From Sphingobium subterraneum (GTDB taxonomy: Bacteria; Pseudomonadota; Alphaproteobacteria; Sphingomonadales; Sphingomonadaceae), in assembly GCF_014199435.1 (NCBI RefSeq), contig NZ_JACIJP010000007.1, positions 1-64,000 of the forward strand: a stretch of DNA of 64,000 nt, written 5' to 3'. Under the pieces are notes generated by a model. That model was not told the origin of the DNA. It did no database searches and saw only the letters and a list, made by a program, of their open reading frames with translations. Shown piece by piece: positions 8,518-16,896 of this stretch (position 1 is its first letter; each line of letters opens with the position of its first letter). The position numbers and the translations under genes are program-made.

Positions 8518-9006
8518 TCAGAATGGACCGGGCCCCCGATCAACGAACCACGACCGGCCAAGCTCAAAGTCTGCATCGGGCGACACCAGCGGCCCATCCG
8601 GTGCCTCGCAAACATAGGGCGATACCAGATCCCTTCGCTGGACCCGCGACCGACTCAGCCAGGCAGCTGTGCGGCCACGCGCCTTGAGGATGGCCAGCAA
8701 CCAATCCATCGCTTCCGCCATTTCACCGACGCCGCGCCCGGCGAGGCAATAATAGATCGCTCGCTGAAAATCATCGCAAGCCGTGCTCAGGATCGTTGCA
8801 AGGCGCGCGCGTCCGCCGTCCGCGCCTTCGTGGACCAGAGACACTGCCTCGCGCAGTTCGCGCACCGATAGCCAGGCATCGTCGATACCGACCCCGATGC
8901 ACAGCGCGGCGATCGCGCGCCTGACCGGCGGCACGCCCGCGTCACACGACACATCGCGCAGCACAATGTCGAGATCAAACCCGCCCAGAACGTCATCCAG
9001 CTTCAT
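8518..9006 (-). CDS. Unknown protein, 162 residues
   Basis: Starts MKLDDVLGGFDLD with AAGGA 7 bases before ATG 9006, which is preferred to upstream in-frame starts because no ribosome site supports them. Mostly helical; includes a segment VGEMAEAMDWLLAILKARG and a C-terminal part rich in Arg and Pro. No family recognised. It is divergent from the DUF3768 gene and sits in a cluster of unknown plasmid genes. Confidence 0.6.
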   Translation of the reverse strand: MKLDDVLGGFDLDIVLRDVSCDAGVPPVRRAIAALCIGVGIDDAWLSVRELREAVSLVHEGADGGRARLATILSTACDDFQRAIYYCLAGRGVGEMAEAMDWLLAILKARGRTAAWLSRSRVQRRDLVSPYVCEAPDGPLVSPDADFELGRSWFVDRGPGPF

Positions 9007-9112
9007 CGCAATTCCTTTCGAGATTAGAACGTAGCGTGAACGCTCTAACCCCGTCAATTGGGGAAGGGAGGGGAGGGGGGATGAACCGGTGATCAATTGA
9101 AGGAGCCTGCCC

Positions 9113-9535
9113 ATGACCACCAGCGTCGCCACCATCGCCCCATCGCCCGAAGCCCAAGAGACCACGAGGACCGCCGAAGTTGCCCGGCTCAACGATGCTG
9201 CCCGGTCCGGCACGCTGGCAAACTCCCGGACGGTGCTCACCCGTGCGCTCGCCGACCTGCTGGCAGGGGATTCGGACGATCCCGCGATCCGCCAGGTCAG
9301 GCTGTTCCAGGGCCAGTGCGCCATGCGTCGGTTGATCAACGAGACCCCGATCGATCCTGGCAACGATCCACACGGAGAGCGGGACTTTGGGGTGGTGACG
9401 TATCTTGAGCGCAAAATCTTCTGGAAGGTCGATGTCTACGAGAACGACGGAACCTATTCGTGGGGCGCTGAGACGCCCTGGGACGCCAAGACGAGCTTCC
9501 GTGTCGTCACCATTATGCTCGCGACCGACTACTGA
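9113..9535 (+). CDS. DUF3768 domain protein
   Basis: 140 residues. The C-terminal half carries the DUF3768 pattern: DPHGERDFG, then FWKVDVYEND and RVVTIMLATDY at the end. The N-terminus (ARLNDAARSG...VLTRAL) also fits. A ribosome site AAGGAG lies 9-10 bases before ATG 9113. The family is common on alphaproteobacterial plasmids and has no known function. It is followed after 3 bases by the next gene, so they form an operon. Confidence 0.85.
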   Translation: MTTSVATIAPSPEAQETTRTAEVARLNDAARSGTLANSRTVLTRALADLLAGDSDDPAIRQVRLFQGQCAMRRLINETPIDPGNDPHGERDFGVVTYLERKIFWKVDVYENDGTYSWGAETPWDAKTSFRVVTIMLATDY

Positions 9536-9538
9536 GCC

Positions 9539-9874
9539 ATGTCGCGCTATTCTTTGCGGCCGCTCGCCGAACATACCGACCTGTTCGAGATTGCGCTGGG
9601 CTGGGATCAGGGCCTCGGGACCTATTTCGTGACGGTGTTTGGCCCGCCCGACCGCGACCGCGAACCCGGCATTCGCCTGTGGTGCGGCACCAGCCCGCGT
9701 GAGATCGGCGTATCTTCCGAGATCGTCGCCATAGCTGCGGCCTATGCCGAGATTCCGGATGACCTCGCGCGCCAACTCGAGATCGACCGGCTCGCCTGTC
9801 CCCACAATCCGGACCGACCGGCAAGCAAGCTGCTTGAGGAACTCCTCGGGCGACCTCGTTCAGCCACTGGCTGA
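9539..9874 (+). CDS. Unknown protein, 111 residues
   Basis: Reading frame begins 3 bases after the DUF3768 stop and codes for a compact mixed alpha/beta protein (LFEIALGWDQGLGTYFVTVFG). Not recognised. Conserved co-occurrence with DUF3768 on sphingomonad plasmids is plausible but not checked. Confidence 0.6.
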   Translation: MSRYSLRPLAEHTDLFEIALGWDQGLGTYFVTVFGPPDRDREPGIRLWCGTSPREIGVSSEIVAIAAAYAEIPDDLARQLEIDRLACPHNPDRPASKLLEELLGRPRSATG

Positions 9875-9957
9875 ACCGCACCCCGTCCACCGGCGTCGAT
9901 CACACCTGCGCCACCGCGCACATATGTTCGGCTCAGCTCAACAAGGGATCACCACCC

Positions 9958-10632
9958 ATGTCCAACTGCTACACGCATTCCTGCTTTGTCCTGCATATCA
10001 CCGCTGCCGAATGCGGCCTTCTGCGCGAGGCCATCGCCCTTGCACAATACATCGAAGATCAACCCGACGCTGAAGCCATCAACCAACACTGGCTCGGCCT
10101 GTCTGAGGCGTTCCGAACGATCTTCCCGCCTACCGGCGAGGAAGTGATATCGGGGTTCCTCGCCATCTTCCCCGACTGCGACTTCCCGACCTTTGGCACT
10201 GACTTTTCCTTCGAGCAGCAGGCCGATGGAATTGTCCGCGTGTTCGCCACCGCCGACCAGTTCGAGCCCGACGCGGTTGCCGCCCTGCTGCACCGCATTA
10301 TCACCCATTCGCTCCCTGTCATGGTGACCTGGTCCTACGACAGTGATCGTCATCAGCCGGATGCCTTCGGCGGCGGCGGGTTTAGGATCGATGCCGCCGG
10401 CATCCACTGGATCGAGACCAGCAAGGTCCACGATACAGTCCACTTCGCCCCCAAACTGGTCATCGCCATGCGCGATCCCGAAGATGGCCTGCTGTTCTGG
10501 AATAGCAGAACAGGCTTCGGCTCTCTCGATATCGCTGACGTGTTCACCGAGAGCCAGGCGCAGAATACCGACCTGCCAATTGCGGACGACCAGCCCGAAT
10601 GGCTCGCGCTACCTGCATGTCTGCCCGCCTGA
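9958..10632 (+). CDS. Unknown protein, 224 residues
   Basis: Starts MSNCYTHSCFVLHI with AAGGGA about 10 bases upstream. A soluble mixed protein with the segment AECGLLREAIALAQ, a central beta-rich part and an acidic C-terminus. No enzyme motif seen. It has the look of a plasmid accessory protein; no function can be given. Confidence 0.6.
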   Translation: MSNCYTHSCFVLHITAAECGLLREAIALAQYIEDQPDAEAINQHWLGLSEAFRTIFPPTGEEVISGFLAIFPDCDFPTFGTDFSFEQQADGIVRVFATADQFEPDAVAALLHRIITHSLPVMVTWSYDSDRHQPDAFGGGGFRIDAAGIHWIETSKVHDTVHFAPKLVIAMRDPEDGLLFWNSRTGFGSLDIADVFTESQAQNTDLPIADDQPEWLALPACLPA

Positions 10633-10675
10633 AACACGCTGACGAATGTCCCCGATGGAAGGTGCCAGAGAAGGA

Positions 10676-10694
10676 CTGCGGGCAGGGCCCGCAG
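10676..10694. other. Hairpin CTGCGGGC-AGG-GCCCGCAG
   Basis: A perfect 8-bp stem with a 3-base loop, about 45 bases after the preceding stop; a GGCC-TGAC-GGCC repeat follows. No T-run, so a rho-independent terminator is not proven. Confidence 0.4.
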
Positions 10695-10797
10695 CTCGGC
10701 CTGACGGCCGGGAGGGAAGGGGGGGTGGGAATGAGTGATCGGACAAGGGGTTCGGTCGCATTCAATCCAACATTCAGTCCACCTAGGAGAACGTCCA

Positions 10798-11132
10798 TGA
10801 ACATCGGTGAAATCAAGAAGAACGCCAGCGGCCAGCTGATCGGCACTGTCGAAACGTTGACGATGACGCGCACCATCGGCCTGCGGCCGGTCAGCTCGAG
10901 CAATGCCCGCGCGCCCAAGTACGAAATCGTCGCGCTCACCCGGAACGTGTTCCAGGTGCTGGGGCCTGTGCTCGATGCGCCCGCCGACTTCGTCCTGTGC
11001 TGGACCGCCGATGGCGAAGCCTCGGGCGGGACCGGTCAGGCAATCCGCATCGCCGCTGCCCACGGCGTTCCCGTCTACAATTTCCAGCGTCCGCGCGAGC
11101 GTGCGCACGTCGAACGCCACCTCTCACTCTGA
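10798..11132 (+). CDS. Chimeric protein: DUF736-like N-terminus joined to a SLOG-like C-terminus
   Basis: 111 residues. The first about 46 (MNIGEIKKNASGQLIGTVET...APKYEIVA) read as the N-terminal half of DUF736. From LTRNVFQVLG onward the sequence reads as the C-terminal end of a SLOG/cpYpsA-like protein: FVLCWTADG and GGTGQAIRIA, followed by GVPVYNF. Neither family is complete. AGGAGA upstream of ATG 10798 supports translation. The join (about 10930-10945) is probably a past deletion or recombination. A functional product cannot be excluded. Confidence 0.6.
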
Positions 11133-11220
11133 GCATTGCCCTGCCGTTCCGGTCCCCGACGCACCTGCGCCGGGCAGCGCCAGTCTGGGGCGGCTGTGCG
11201 CTTCCCGCGAAGGAACTCCC

Positions 11221-11721
11221 ATGTCCGCAATCCATCTCGCCCTCGATATTCCCTGCACGCGCGATGAAGCTGCCCGGCTCTTCGCCGTGCTCATTTTCCT
11301 GGCACAGCTTGAAACCGACCCGGATGCCAAACCGGGGCCGGAACTGGACGCGACCTTCGGCGCAAACGCGCGCGAGGCGCTGCTCGGAATCATCGGCCAC
11401 CCCGTACCGCTCGGGATCGACTGCCGCTATGATCCCGTGACCGACCTGCTGTTGGTCACGGATATCGAGGGCAGGCCCAACCTTGCCGCCGTACCGGTGC
11501 TCCTCCTCTGGCTTTACCCCGACAAGCTGCCGCTCGCCTACGCGGTCCACACCGCCGAGCACCCCGAGCACAAGGTCTGGACGCTGATCGGGCTCAATCG
11601 CATCGAGATCACCGAGGATGCGGCCTCGGTCGAGACGCGCCTTGCCGCGCTACGGTCCGAACCCGGCGCGACGCGCCGGATCGACCTGCTGCCGACAAAG
11701 CCCTTGCCGAAGGGCGACTGA
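11221..11721 (+). CDS. Unknown protein, 166 residues
   Basis: Starts MSAIHLALDIPCTRDEAARL with AAGGA 8 bases upstream; earlier in-frame starts overlap the previous gene out of frame and are rejected. Alternates helical and beta segments, no recognised motif, ends in a basic tail PTKPLPKGD. Convergent with the DUF1173 gene, 19 bases apart. Confidence 0.6.
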   Translation: MSAIHLALDIPCTRDEAARLFAVLIFLAQLETDPDAKPGPELDATFGANAREALLGIIGHPVPLGIDCRYDPVTDLLLVTDIEGRPNLAAVPVLLLWLYPDKLPLAYAVHTAEHPEHKVWTLIGLNRIEITEDAASVETRLAALRSEPGATRRIDLLPTKPLPKGD

Positions 11722-11740
11722 CGCCTGGGTGCGTGCCCGC

Positions 11741-12967
11741 TCACGCAGCAGCGCAGTCCGGCGGGGTGTCGCCGGTTCGGCGCCAGGACCCACGCGGCGG
11801 CAGCGGCTCGCCTTCCTTCCACACCATGTGCGTGACGCCCTCGCCTGCGAGCAGGGCCTCGAGCGGTTCGTTGGCCTCGGTATCACCATCATGGATATGG
11901 ATCGCGGTAGCATCCTCGCCGGTGTCCTTGAGCACCAGGCTGGCGATCGGCGTGCTGGCATCGAGGTTGACCCGCATGCCCTTCACGAACCGGCGCTTTT
12001 CAGCGACCGATTTGGCGATCAGATACTGCTCGTCGCTGCTTTCGTAGGGCAGCCATTCGCCGGTCACCGGCATCAGCGCCACCTCGATCAGGTCGAACGT
12101 CCCTTGCCTGCGCCGCGCGAACGAGCCGGCAACGACGAGGTGGCCCTGGTTCCCTTGTGCCTGCCACAGCGCCAGTTCGCCCGCGAACCGCTTGTGGAAG
12201 CGGCGCGCCATGTCCGGGTCCATGACGAACGGCATGTCCCCGACGTGGCGCAGCACGATCCGCTCAGCGCCATGCGCCTGAGCGATCTCCTTGATCTCGC
12301 CCACCACCACCATCAACTCGTCACGCGAACGGTAAACGCGCTCAAGCGCCGCCCGGCGGCGCGCGCGCAGGTCCTCCTTGTCCTCGAGCCGGAACGTCTC
12401 GGGCACGAACAGGACATGGGACAGGGTTTCCTGCTTGGCCTTGCAGCTGGCCGCGCCTTCGAGCAGCGCGCGGCGCACCACGAACCAGCTGCGCTTGCCC
12501 GCCATCTTGGGATGCCAGTGCGTCAGTTCGGCACGGTCCCACAGGACATGGAGCAGCCCCCGCATCGACAGCTTCTGGCCTGAGGACTTGACCGTCGGCT
12601 TGTCGTTGGTGAGTGCCGCTGGCGCAAGCCGCGCCGCGCCGCGCGACAGCGGAAAGGCGAGCTTCAGCGTCGTTTCGCCGGAAGCCTCGTCGTCGATCAC
12701 GGCATTTCCCCGGACCTGGGCCATGCCAGTCAGAAAGTCCGGGGCCTCGTAATGGTCGCAGGCGGTCGCATGACGCGCGCCCGAACCGGGCCAGCGCGCC
12801 AGCACATAGCGATCATGGCGGTGACTGATATAGAGCGGCAGCTCTTCGTGCCTGCGGCATTCGCAGAGCACCCGCTCCTTGCGCGCATAGGCCGCGCCGA
12901 GCGCAGCCTGCAGGTCATCCTGGCCGCCGGTGACGACCTTCCCGAGCACACGGTATCGCTGGATCAT
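11741..12967 (-). CDS. DUF1173 family protein
   Basis: 408 residues beginning MIQRYRVLGKVV; GGAG lies 7 bases before ATG 12967, so the upstream in-frame extension to 13096 is not used. Diagnostic features are a CECRR motif near residue 36, then PLYISHRHDRYVLARWPGSG and a CDHYEAPDF block, as in DUF1173 proteins of conjugative plasmids. Function is unknown; the Cys/His pattern may bind metal. It is the first full-length plasmid-type gene on the minus strand in this section. Confidence 0.85.
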   Translation of the reverse strand: MIQRYRVLGKVVTGGQDDLQAALGAAYARKERVLCECRRHEELPLYISHRHDRYVLARWPGSGARHATACDHYEAPDFLTGMAQVRGNAVIDDEASGETTLKLAFPLSRGAARLAPAALTNDKPTVKSSGQKLSMRGLLHVLWDRAELTHWHPKMAGKRSWFVVRRALLEGAASCKAKQETLSHVLFVPETFRLEDKEDLRARRRAALERVYRSRDELMVVVGEIKEIAQAHGAERIVLRHVGDMPFVMDPDMARRFHKRFAGELALWQAQGNQGHLVVAGSFARRRQGTFDLIEVALMPVTGEWLPYESSDEQYLIAKSVAEKRRFVKGMRVNLDASTPIASLVLKDTGEDATAIHIHDGDTEANEPLEALLAGEGVTHMVWKEGEPLPPRGSWRRTGDTPPDCAAA

Positions 12968-13138
12968 TGGGATTCTCCAATTTCTCGCGATCGACGCTGC
13001 CCGTTCGACCTCTCGCGCATTCTCCTTTGGTTTGTCTGACGCGGCCCGCATGGCGCGCGCTGGGCCAAGTCTATCCTTGCCCGTGGCCCCCGGCAAGGCC
13101 GGCGGCGTATAGCGCAGCTTGCGGTCAGATAAGCTGGA

Positions 13139-13327
13139 TCAGTCCGTTTCGCCCGCCTCGTGCGCGAGGCTTTCGGCAATTCCCTCGGCAAGCCCGAGGC
13201 ACAGTGCGGCTTCTTCGCGGCTCAGCACGATTTCGCTCGCCGCCTGGTCGGCAAGCTTGCCTGCGAGCAGCGTCGCCATGGCCTCAGCAACCATGCGCGC
13301 GCTCGGCATCTGGATCTCCTGATCCAT
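13139..13327 (-). CDS. Small helical protein, 62 residues
   Basis: MDQEIQMPSARMVAEAMATL... an acidic, alanine-rich helical protein. A GGGAGA ribosome site precedes ATG 13327 at 7 bases. It lies upstream of DUF1173 in the same direction with a 171-base gap. No family recognised. Confidence 0.55.
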   Translation of the reverse strand: MDQEIQMPSARMVAEAMATLLAGKLADQAASEIVLSREEAALCLGLAEGIAESLAHEAGETD

Positions 13328-13729
13328 TCGCGATTCTCCCTTGCCAGTCGCATGGAAACACTGCCCCTGCGGGCGGTTCCAGGACGGCCCCCCAATAGCC
13401 TTTCTAGAGCCGCTGGTCGAGCATTGCCGCAATCCACTGACGCGGTGGGCCCGCCATGCGGGCGACAATCGCACATCGGTATTGGGCTAAAGGTGGATGG
13501 GGTGTTGGGAGGCAAAGGGCAGGGGAGAGGGCGGGGGCACCCCTACGCCCGCGCCCCGCGCGGGGCTTGGGGCGACCCGCTCTACTCGCTAGGGCGCGCG
13601 GTCGGCGCTCTCGCGCCGCCGCCCGCCCAACCTCGCCGGCAAGAATGCCGGCCCTTCGGGTGACGATCGGGGCCAGTCGGGAAGAGGGGAGGGCTTGGTT
13701 CGACAGTGCGGCCGCGCTAGGGATTGCCG
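13328..13729. other. GC-rich intergenic leader before the nuclease gene
   Basis: About 400 bases with no gene. It contains the palindrome GCCCCGCGCGGGGC (13553-13566) preceded by ACCCCTACGCCCGCG, a motif shared with the leaders of ssb, the DUF2493 gene and the gene at 22228, and a GCCGGC-N6-GCCGGC hairpin near 13635. Confidence 0.45.
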
Positions 13730-14074
13730 ATGCCCATCGTTCTCGCCGCTGCCGCCCTATGTCTTTCGCCAAGCGTTCATGATGGCGACACCATCCGCTG
13801 CGGCCGCGAGCGGGTCCGCATCGCCAATATCGATGCACCTGAACTGCCGGACAGTCCCAAGTGTCAGGACCGTCGCCGGTCCTACGCCTGGTGCGACTTC
13901 ACTGCCGGGGAAGCATCGCGCGCCGCGCTCGTGCGGTTCGTCTCGCGCGGGCGGGTCATGATCACGCGGCTTGGCACCGACGCCTATGGGCGGACGCTTG
14001 CCACCATCTCGGTGAACGGCGTGGACGCCGGCGACTACCTGATCACACAGGGCCTCGCCAAACCCTGGCGCTGA
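13730..14074 (+). CDS. Thermonuclease (SNase-like) family protein
   Basis: 114 residues from ATG 13730 (a TTG two codons earlier is less likely). A short hydrophobic N-terminus LAAAALCLSPS may be a signal peptide, then the SNase pattern: HDGDTIRCGRERVRI, NIDAPELP and GTDAYGRTLATI, ending in QGLAKPW. The metal-binding Asp and the catalytic Arg/Glu positions appear kept. Shorter than typical SNase proteins but covers the fold. Possibly a periplasmic or secreted nuclease acting on DNA during plasmid transfer. Confidence 0.8.
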   Translation: MPIVLAAAALCLSPSVHDGDTIRCGRERVRIANIDAPELPDSPKCQDRRRSYAWCDFTAGEASRAALVRFVSRGRVMITRLGTDAYGRTLATISVNGVDAGDYLITQGLAKPWR

Positions 14075-14567
14075 CGCGCCCATTCGCACGCGGTGGCACC
14101 CTGAAATTTCCGGATCAGCCCGCTCTTCGTGCAGGTGCTGACGCACAAGGCCGTTGCGGTAAGCGCAGAGAAATCGAGGTTTCTCGCGCGATCTCGTTCT
14201 GACTTGCCCGGACATGCGCAGGCGGGAGTACCGCTGCGAGGGGAGGGTGCGCATGGACACCAGCGTGGTGCCGGGGTGCCCTGACGGGATGCAACCAAGG
14301 CAGACGGGTAGGAACGCCTGGGAACCTGCGGCCTGAACTGACGAAACCGCCCTTCGTTTGCCGATGAACCCTGCAGCACCAGTCGCTGGCCGCAACCCAA
14401 AAGCAACGGACCGTGAAGCCCTGCGGGCTTGCCGCACCACTCCTCGCTTTTGGGTTTCCCTCACGCCCGTTTGATTTTTGGCGTTCGGTGCGGGCCCGCG
14501 CCTTTGGCCCTGCCTGTGGTGTTCATCGGCGGGCGGTTCCGCCGAATTCAAGCCACGGAGAAGCCCC
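14075..14567. other. Intergenic region before ssb with nested hairpin
   Basis: Some 490 bases without a supported gene. The only clear structure is the nested hairpin at 14394-14456; the rest is GC-rich sequence with long antisense open frames that lack family features or ribosome sites. Confidence 0.5.
14394..14456. repeat. Nested hairpin upstream of ssb
   Basis: Perfect outer arms AACCCAAAAGC (14394-14404) and GCTTTTGGGTT (14446-14456) enclose an inner hairpin AAGCCC-TGC-GGGCTT (14416-14430). The right arm is followed by TTCCCTCACGCCCG, close to motifs found in three other leaders. It ends 111 bases before the ssb start. Could act as a single-strand promoter or initiation site in the leading region, or as an RNA leader. 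Confidence 0.6.
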
Positions 14568-14903
14568 ATGAAGAACCTCGTCATCCTGATCGGCCGCATC
14601 GCTTCCGCGCCCGAAACCCGTCACGCCGGTGAAACCGCGATTACCTCCTTCACTCTTGTCACCGACCGCCCCAAGCTGGTCGATGGCCAGACGGTCAAGA
14701 ACGAGGCCGGCTACACCGAGACCCTCGCTGAGTTCCACCGCGTCACCGCTTTCAACGGCCTCGGCACTTCGGTCGCCAAGCACAAGAAGAAGGGCGACAT
14801 GGTCGAGGTCCAGGGCCGCCTCCACTACTCGAAGTGGACGGACCGCGAGGGCGTCGAACGCTACGCGGTCGAGATCGTCGCCGAGGAAGTCCTCTTCCTC
14901 TGA
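14568..14903 (+). CDS. ssb: Single-stranded DNA-binding protein, short plasmid form
   Basis: 111 residues, an OB-fold: MKNLVILIGRIASAPETR at the start, a central FHRVTAFNGLGTSVAK and a final GDMVEVQGRLHYSKW...EIVAEEVLFL. It binds single-stranded DNA during replication or conjugative entry. It stops right after the OB-fold and lacks the flexible linker and acidic DDDIPF-like tip that recruits partners in chromosomal SSB. ATG 14568 is chosen because the fold begins there with an upstream GGAG; earlier in-frame starts lie in the leader. Confidence 0.9.
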   Translation: MKNLVILIGRIASAPETRHAGETAITSFTLVTDRPKLVDGQTVKNEAGYTETLAEFHRVTAFNGLGTSVAKHKKKGDMVEVQGRLHYSKWTDREGVERYAVEIVAEEVLFL

Positions 14904-14912
14904 CCGGAGCCC

Positions 14913-14935
14913 GGGAGGCGGCAGCGCCGCCTCCC
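14913..14935. other. Strong GC hairpin after ssb
   Basis: GGGAGGCGGC (14913-14922), loop AGC, then GCCGCCTCCC (14926-14935): a perfect 10-bp stem 9 bases after the ssb stop. No T-run; may attenuate transcription or protect the ssb mRNA end. Confidence 0.5.
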
Positions 14936-15004
14936 AACGGGGGGTGAGGCCAATCCCTGCCGGATCGTTGCACCCCCGATTTCTCACAAAGACAGGAATT
15001 CCCC

Positions 15005-15259
15005 ATGACGATCACTGCCGAAACGCCGGTGTGGGATACGCCGAGCGGCATGGGCGGCACCTTCACGGTGGCGCTGCTTGAAGACGATCCTGCCTGTCCG
15101 ACCGTCCTCGCGCGGGTCTGTTATGGCCGCCTCGATGAGGCAGGCCGCTACCATCCCTGGCGCGAATGGGACGGCTACACGTTCCGTGTCGCCCGCACCG
15201 AACTCGCTCATCCGCGCCGGTTTGCCGATCCGACCCCGCGCTACCGGCCGCCGGGGTGA
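15005..15259 (+). CDS. Unknown protein, 84 residues
   Basis: Beta-rich short protein (GGTFTVALLEDDPACPTVLA...GYTFRVARTELA) starting at ATG 15005, probably co-transcribed with ssb. No family recognised; no cysteine or membrane motif. Followed by a clear terminator at 15378. Confidence 0.55.
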   Translation: MTITAETPVWDTPSGMGGTFTVALLEDDPACPTVLARVCYGRLDEAGRYHPWREWDGYTFRVARTELAHPRRFADPTPRYRPPG

Positions 15260-15377
15260 AGGTGGATGCCGCGTTGCACAAAATTCAACTGCCGGACCTT
15301 ATTTCGCACTTGCAGCATTTAAGGCGTCACCCCATATCAGGAGTGCCTTTCAGGCATCCTCTCCCAAAACTTTCCAA

Positions 15378-15407
15378 GGGGCCGGCGCAAGCTGGCCCCA
15401 TTTTTTT
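15378..15407 (+). terminator. Rho-independent terminator
   Basis: Stem GGGGCCGGC (15378-15386) with GCTGGCCCC (15391-15399), GCAA tetraloop, one G-U pair, then A and seven T (15401-15407). Ends the ssb unit. Confidence 0.9.
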
Positions 15408-15503
15408 GCGCATGTCGATCTGGAGCGCAAGCCAACGGCACTGGCATTTGGCGGCCGCGGCCCATAGGGTCCGCCATCGCCAATTAGAGAAAGACCGCAC
15501 GCA

Positions 15504-15974
15504 ATGGCCGATGAAATGCTCCTGGATCACGTCGCTGATATTGTTTCGGCCCACGTCAGCAACAATTCGGTCGCGGTGGTCGATCTGCCGGGCCTGATCC
15601 AGTCGGTCTACGCATCTCTGGCTTCGCTTGGTCAGGTGCCCGAGCCGACAGAGGAAGTGCGCATACCCGCGGTCTCGGTGCGCGCGTCGGTCAAACCCGA
15701 TGCGGTGACCTGCCTCGATTGCGGCGCGAAGTTCAAGATGCTCAAGCGCCACCTCAGCACCGATCATGGCATGACGCCGGCCGAATACCGCGTACGCTGG
15801 AACCTGCCTGCGGACTATCCCATGGTCGCGCCCGACTATGCCGCCAAACGCAAGGAACTCGCCGTCCGGATCGGACTTGGTCGCAAGCCCGGACAAAGTC
15901 CGAAGGCAGAGGCTATGCCGGTCGCGACCGCCAAACCGCGCAAAAAGCTTGGGGTCGCCTTCGGCTATGCCTGA
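15504..15974 (+). CDS. MucR/Ros family zinc-finger transcriptional regulator
   Basis: 156 residues with the Ros/MucR zinc finger CLDCGAKFKMLKRHLSTDH (about 72-90), followed by MTPAEYRVRWNLPADYPMVA as in the family. The C-terminal tail PKAEAMPVATAKPRKKLG is basic. Binds AT-rich promoter DNA and, in rhizobia and Brucella, controls surface polysaccharide and virulence genes; plasmid copies often control transfer or maintenance. Transcribed alone after a terminator. Confidence 0.9.
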   Translation: MADEMLLDHVADIVSAHVSNNSVAVVDLPGLIQSVYASLASLGQVPEPTEEVRIPAVSVRASVKPDAVTCLDCGAKFKMLKRHLSTDHGMTPAEYRVRWNLPADYPMVAPDYAAKRKELAVRIGLGRKPGQSPKAEAMPVATAKPRKKLGVAFGYA

Positions 15975-16049
15975 TGCGCCGACGTTGGATATCAGCTTCA
16001 TTCCCTGGCTCCTTTTCTGTCGACTTATCGGTGCATGTCCTGCCGTCTG

Positions 16050-16199
16050 TGACACTCTGCCCCGAGGGCAAAGTGTCATCATCGACATCAGCCTTTGCAG
16101 GAGCGCGGGTGATACCCGCCCGTATTGAATGCTCTGCCGATCGAATTGGCTGACGATGCAGGTCCCGAATGTTCTGATGCGGTGCCAGGCAAAGTGTCA
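16050..16199. promoter_or_regulatory. Dyad TGACACT-C-TGCCC / GGGCA-A-AGTGTCA plus separate half-site
   Basis: Left arm 16050-16062, CGA spacer, right arm 16066-16078: a near-perfect 29-bp dyad. The right half GGCAAAGTGTCA recurs at 16188-16199. Tandem GGATTCAC repeats lie further on (about 16233-16249), just before the next gene. Likely binding sites for the wHTH protein at 16271, or for partition or replication factors. Confidence 0.6.
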
Positions 16200-16270
16200 C
16201 GGGCGACAAACGACATGGCCTGAACGAAAGGGGATTCACAGGATTCACCTTTTGTGCTCAATACTGATTC

Positions 16271-16828
16271 ATGGAGCAACAGACACCGATCACTGGCGTT
16301 GGCGACATTTACGCGGTGCTGGCCGAAGTTTCGAGCCGGCCGCGCTACGCTTTCCTGGTTCTCCAACTCGTATCCGAAGCCGCCGACGGGCGAGGGCAGT
16401 CCGGTCCCTTCGTTGCCCGAGATGGAAAGCCCGCACTCCTGCGCGATTGGCTCTGCACCCAGCTGCTTCCTTTGAGCGAACAGCAGGGCCGCCGCGCGGC
16501 GCTGCGCGCCCGCGTTGCAGCCTCGCTCAGGCATGAACTCTCCGGCGATGAGGCCCGCGATGCCGCTCAGATTGACCAGGCAGTCGAGGAGCAGGTCCTG
16601 GCCGTGGGCCGCGCCAATGTCAGCCGCGCGATCTCGGATCTGGCGCGTGCGGGTCTGGTCACACGGCACTACGCTGGCTACGCCACCAACCACCGCAATC
16701 GCGGCGGCGGGCGCCATGCGGTCTACGTGGTGAACCCGGCGGTCCTGAAACTGCTGCGTCGGCCTGCGCTAATGATCGGCGCGGTTCGAGCGTCCGGTAC
16801 GGGTCAGGGCGAACTGTTCGCAGCCTGA
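16271..16828 (+). CDS. Winged-helix-like DNA-binding protein of unknown role
   Basis: 185 residues. Residues about 120-160 (GRANVSRAISDLARAGLVTRHYAGYATNH) have the shape of a winged helix with a basic wing; the N-terminal half is helical. The gene follows an upstream region with strong dyads, so it may regulate itself or act in plasmid replication or partition. No replication initiator motif is evident. Start at ATG 16271 lies 10 bases after TACTGATTC; no strong ribosome site. Confidence 0.6.
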   Translation: MEQQTPITGVGDIYAVLAEVSSRPRYAFLVLQLVSEAADGRGQSGPFVARDGKPALLRDWLCTQLLPLSEQQGRRAALRARVAASLRHELSGDEARDAAQIDQAVEEQVLAVGRANVSRAISDLARAGLVTRHYAGYATNHRNRGGGRHAVYVVNPAVLKLLRRPALMIGAVRASGTGQGELFAA

Positions 16829-16896
16829 CGTCCAGCTTGACAATTTTCGGAGAACGCCGCATATAATGACCTAAATATTGGCATATGGTGAGGCAA

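Noticed and set aside
11618..12583. Long plus-strand frame opposite DUF1173
   Set aside because: It is the complement of a recognised gene and has no family features or ribosome site.
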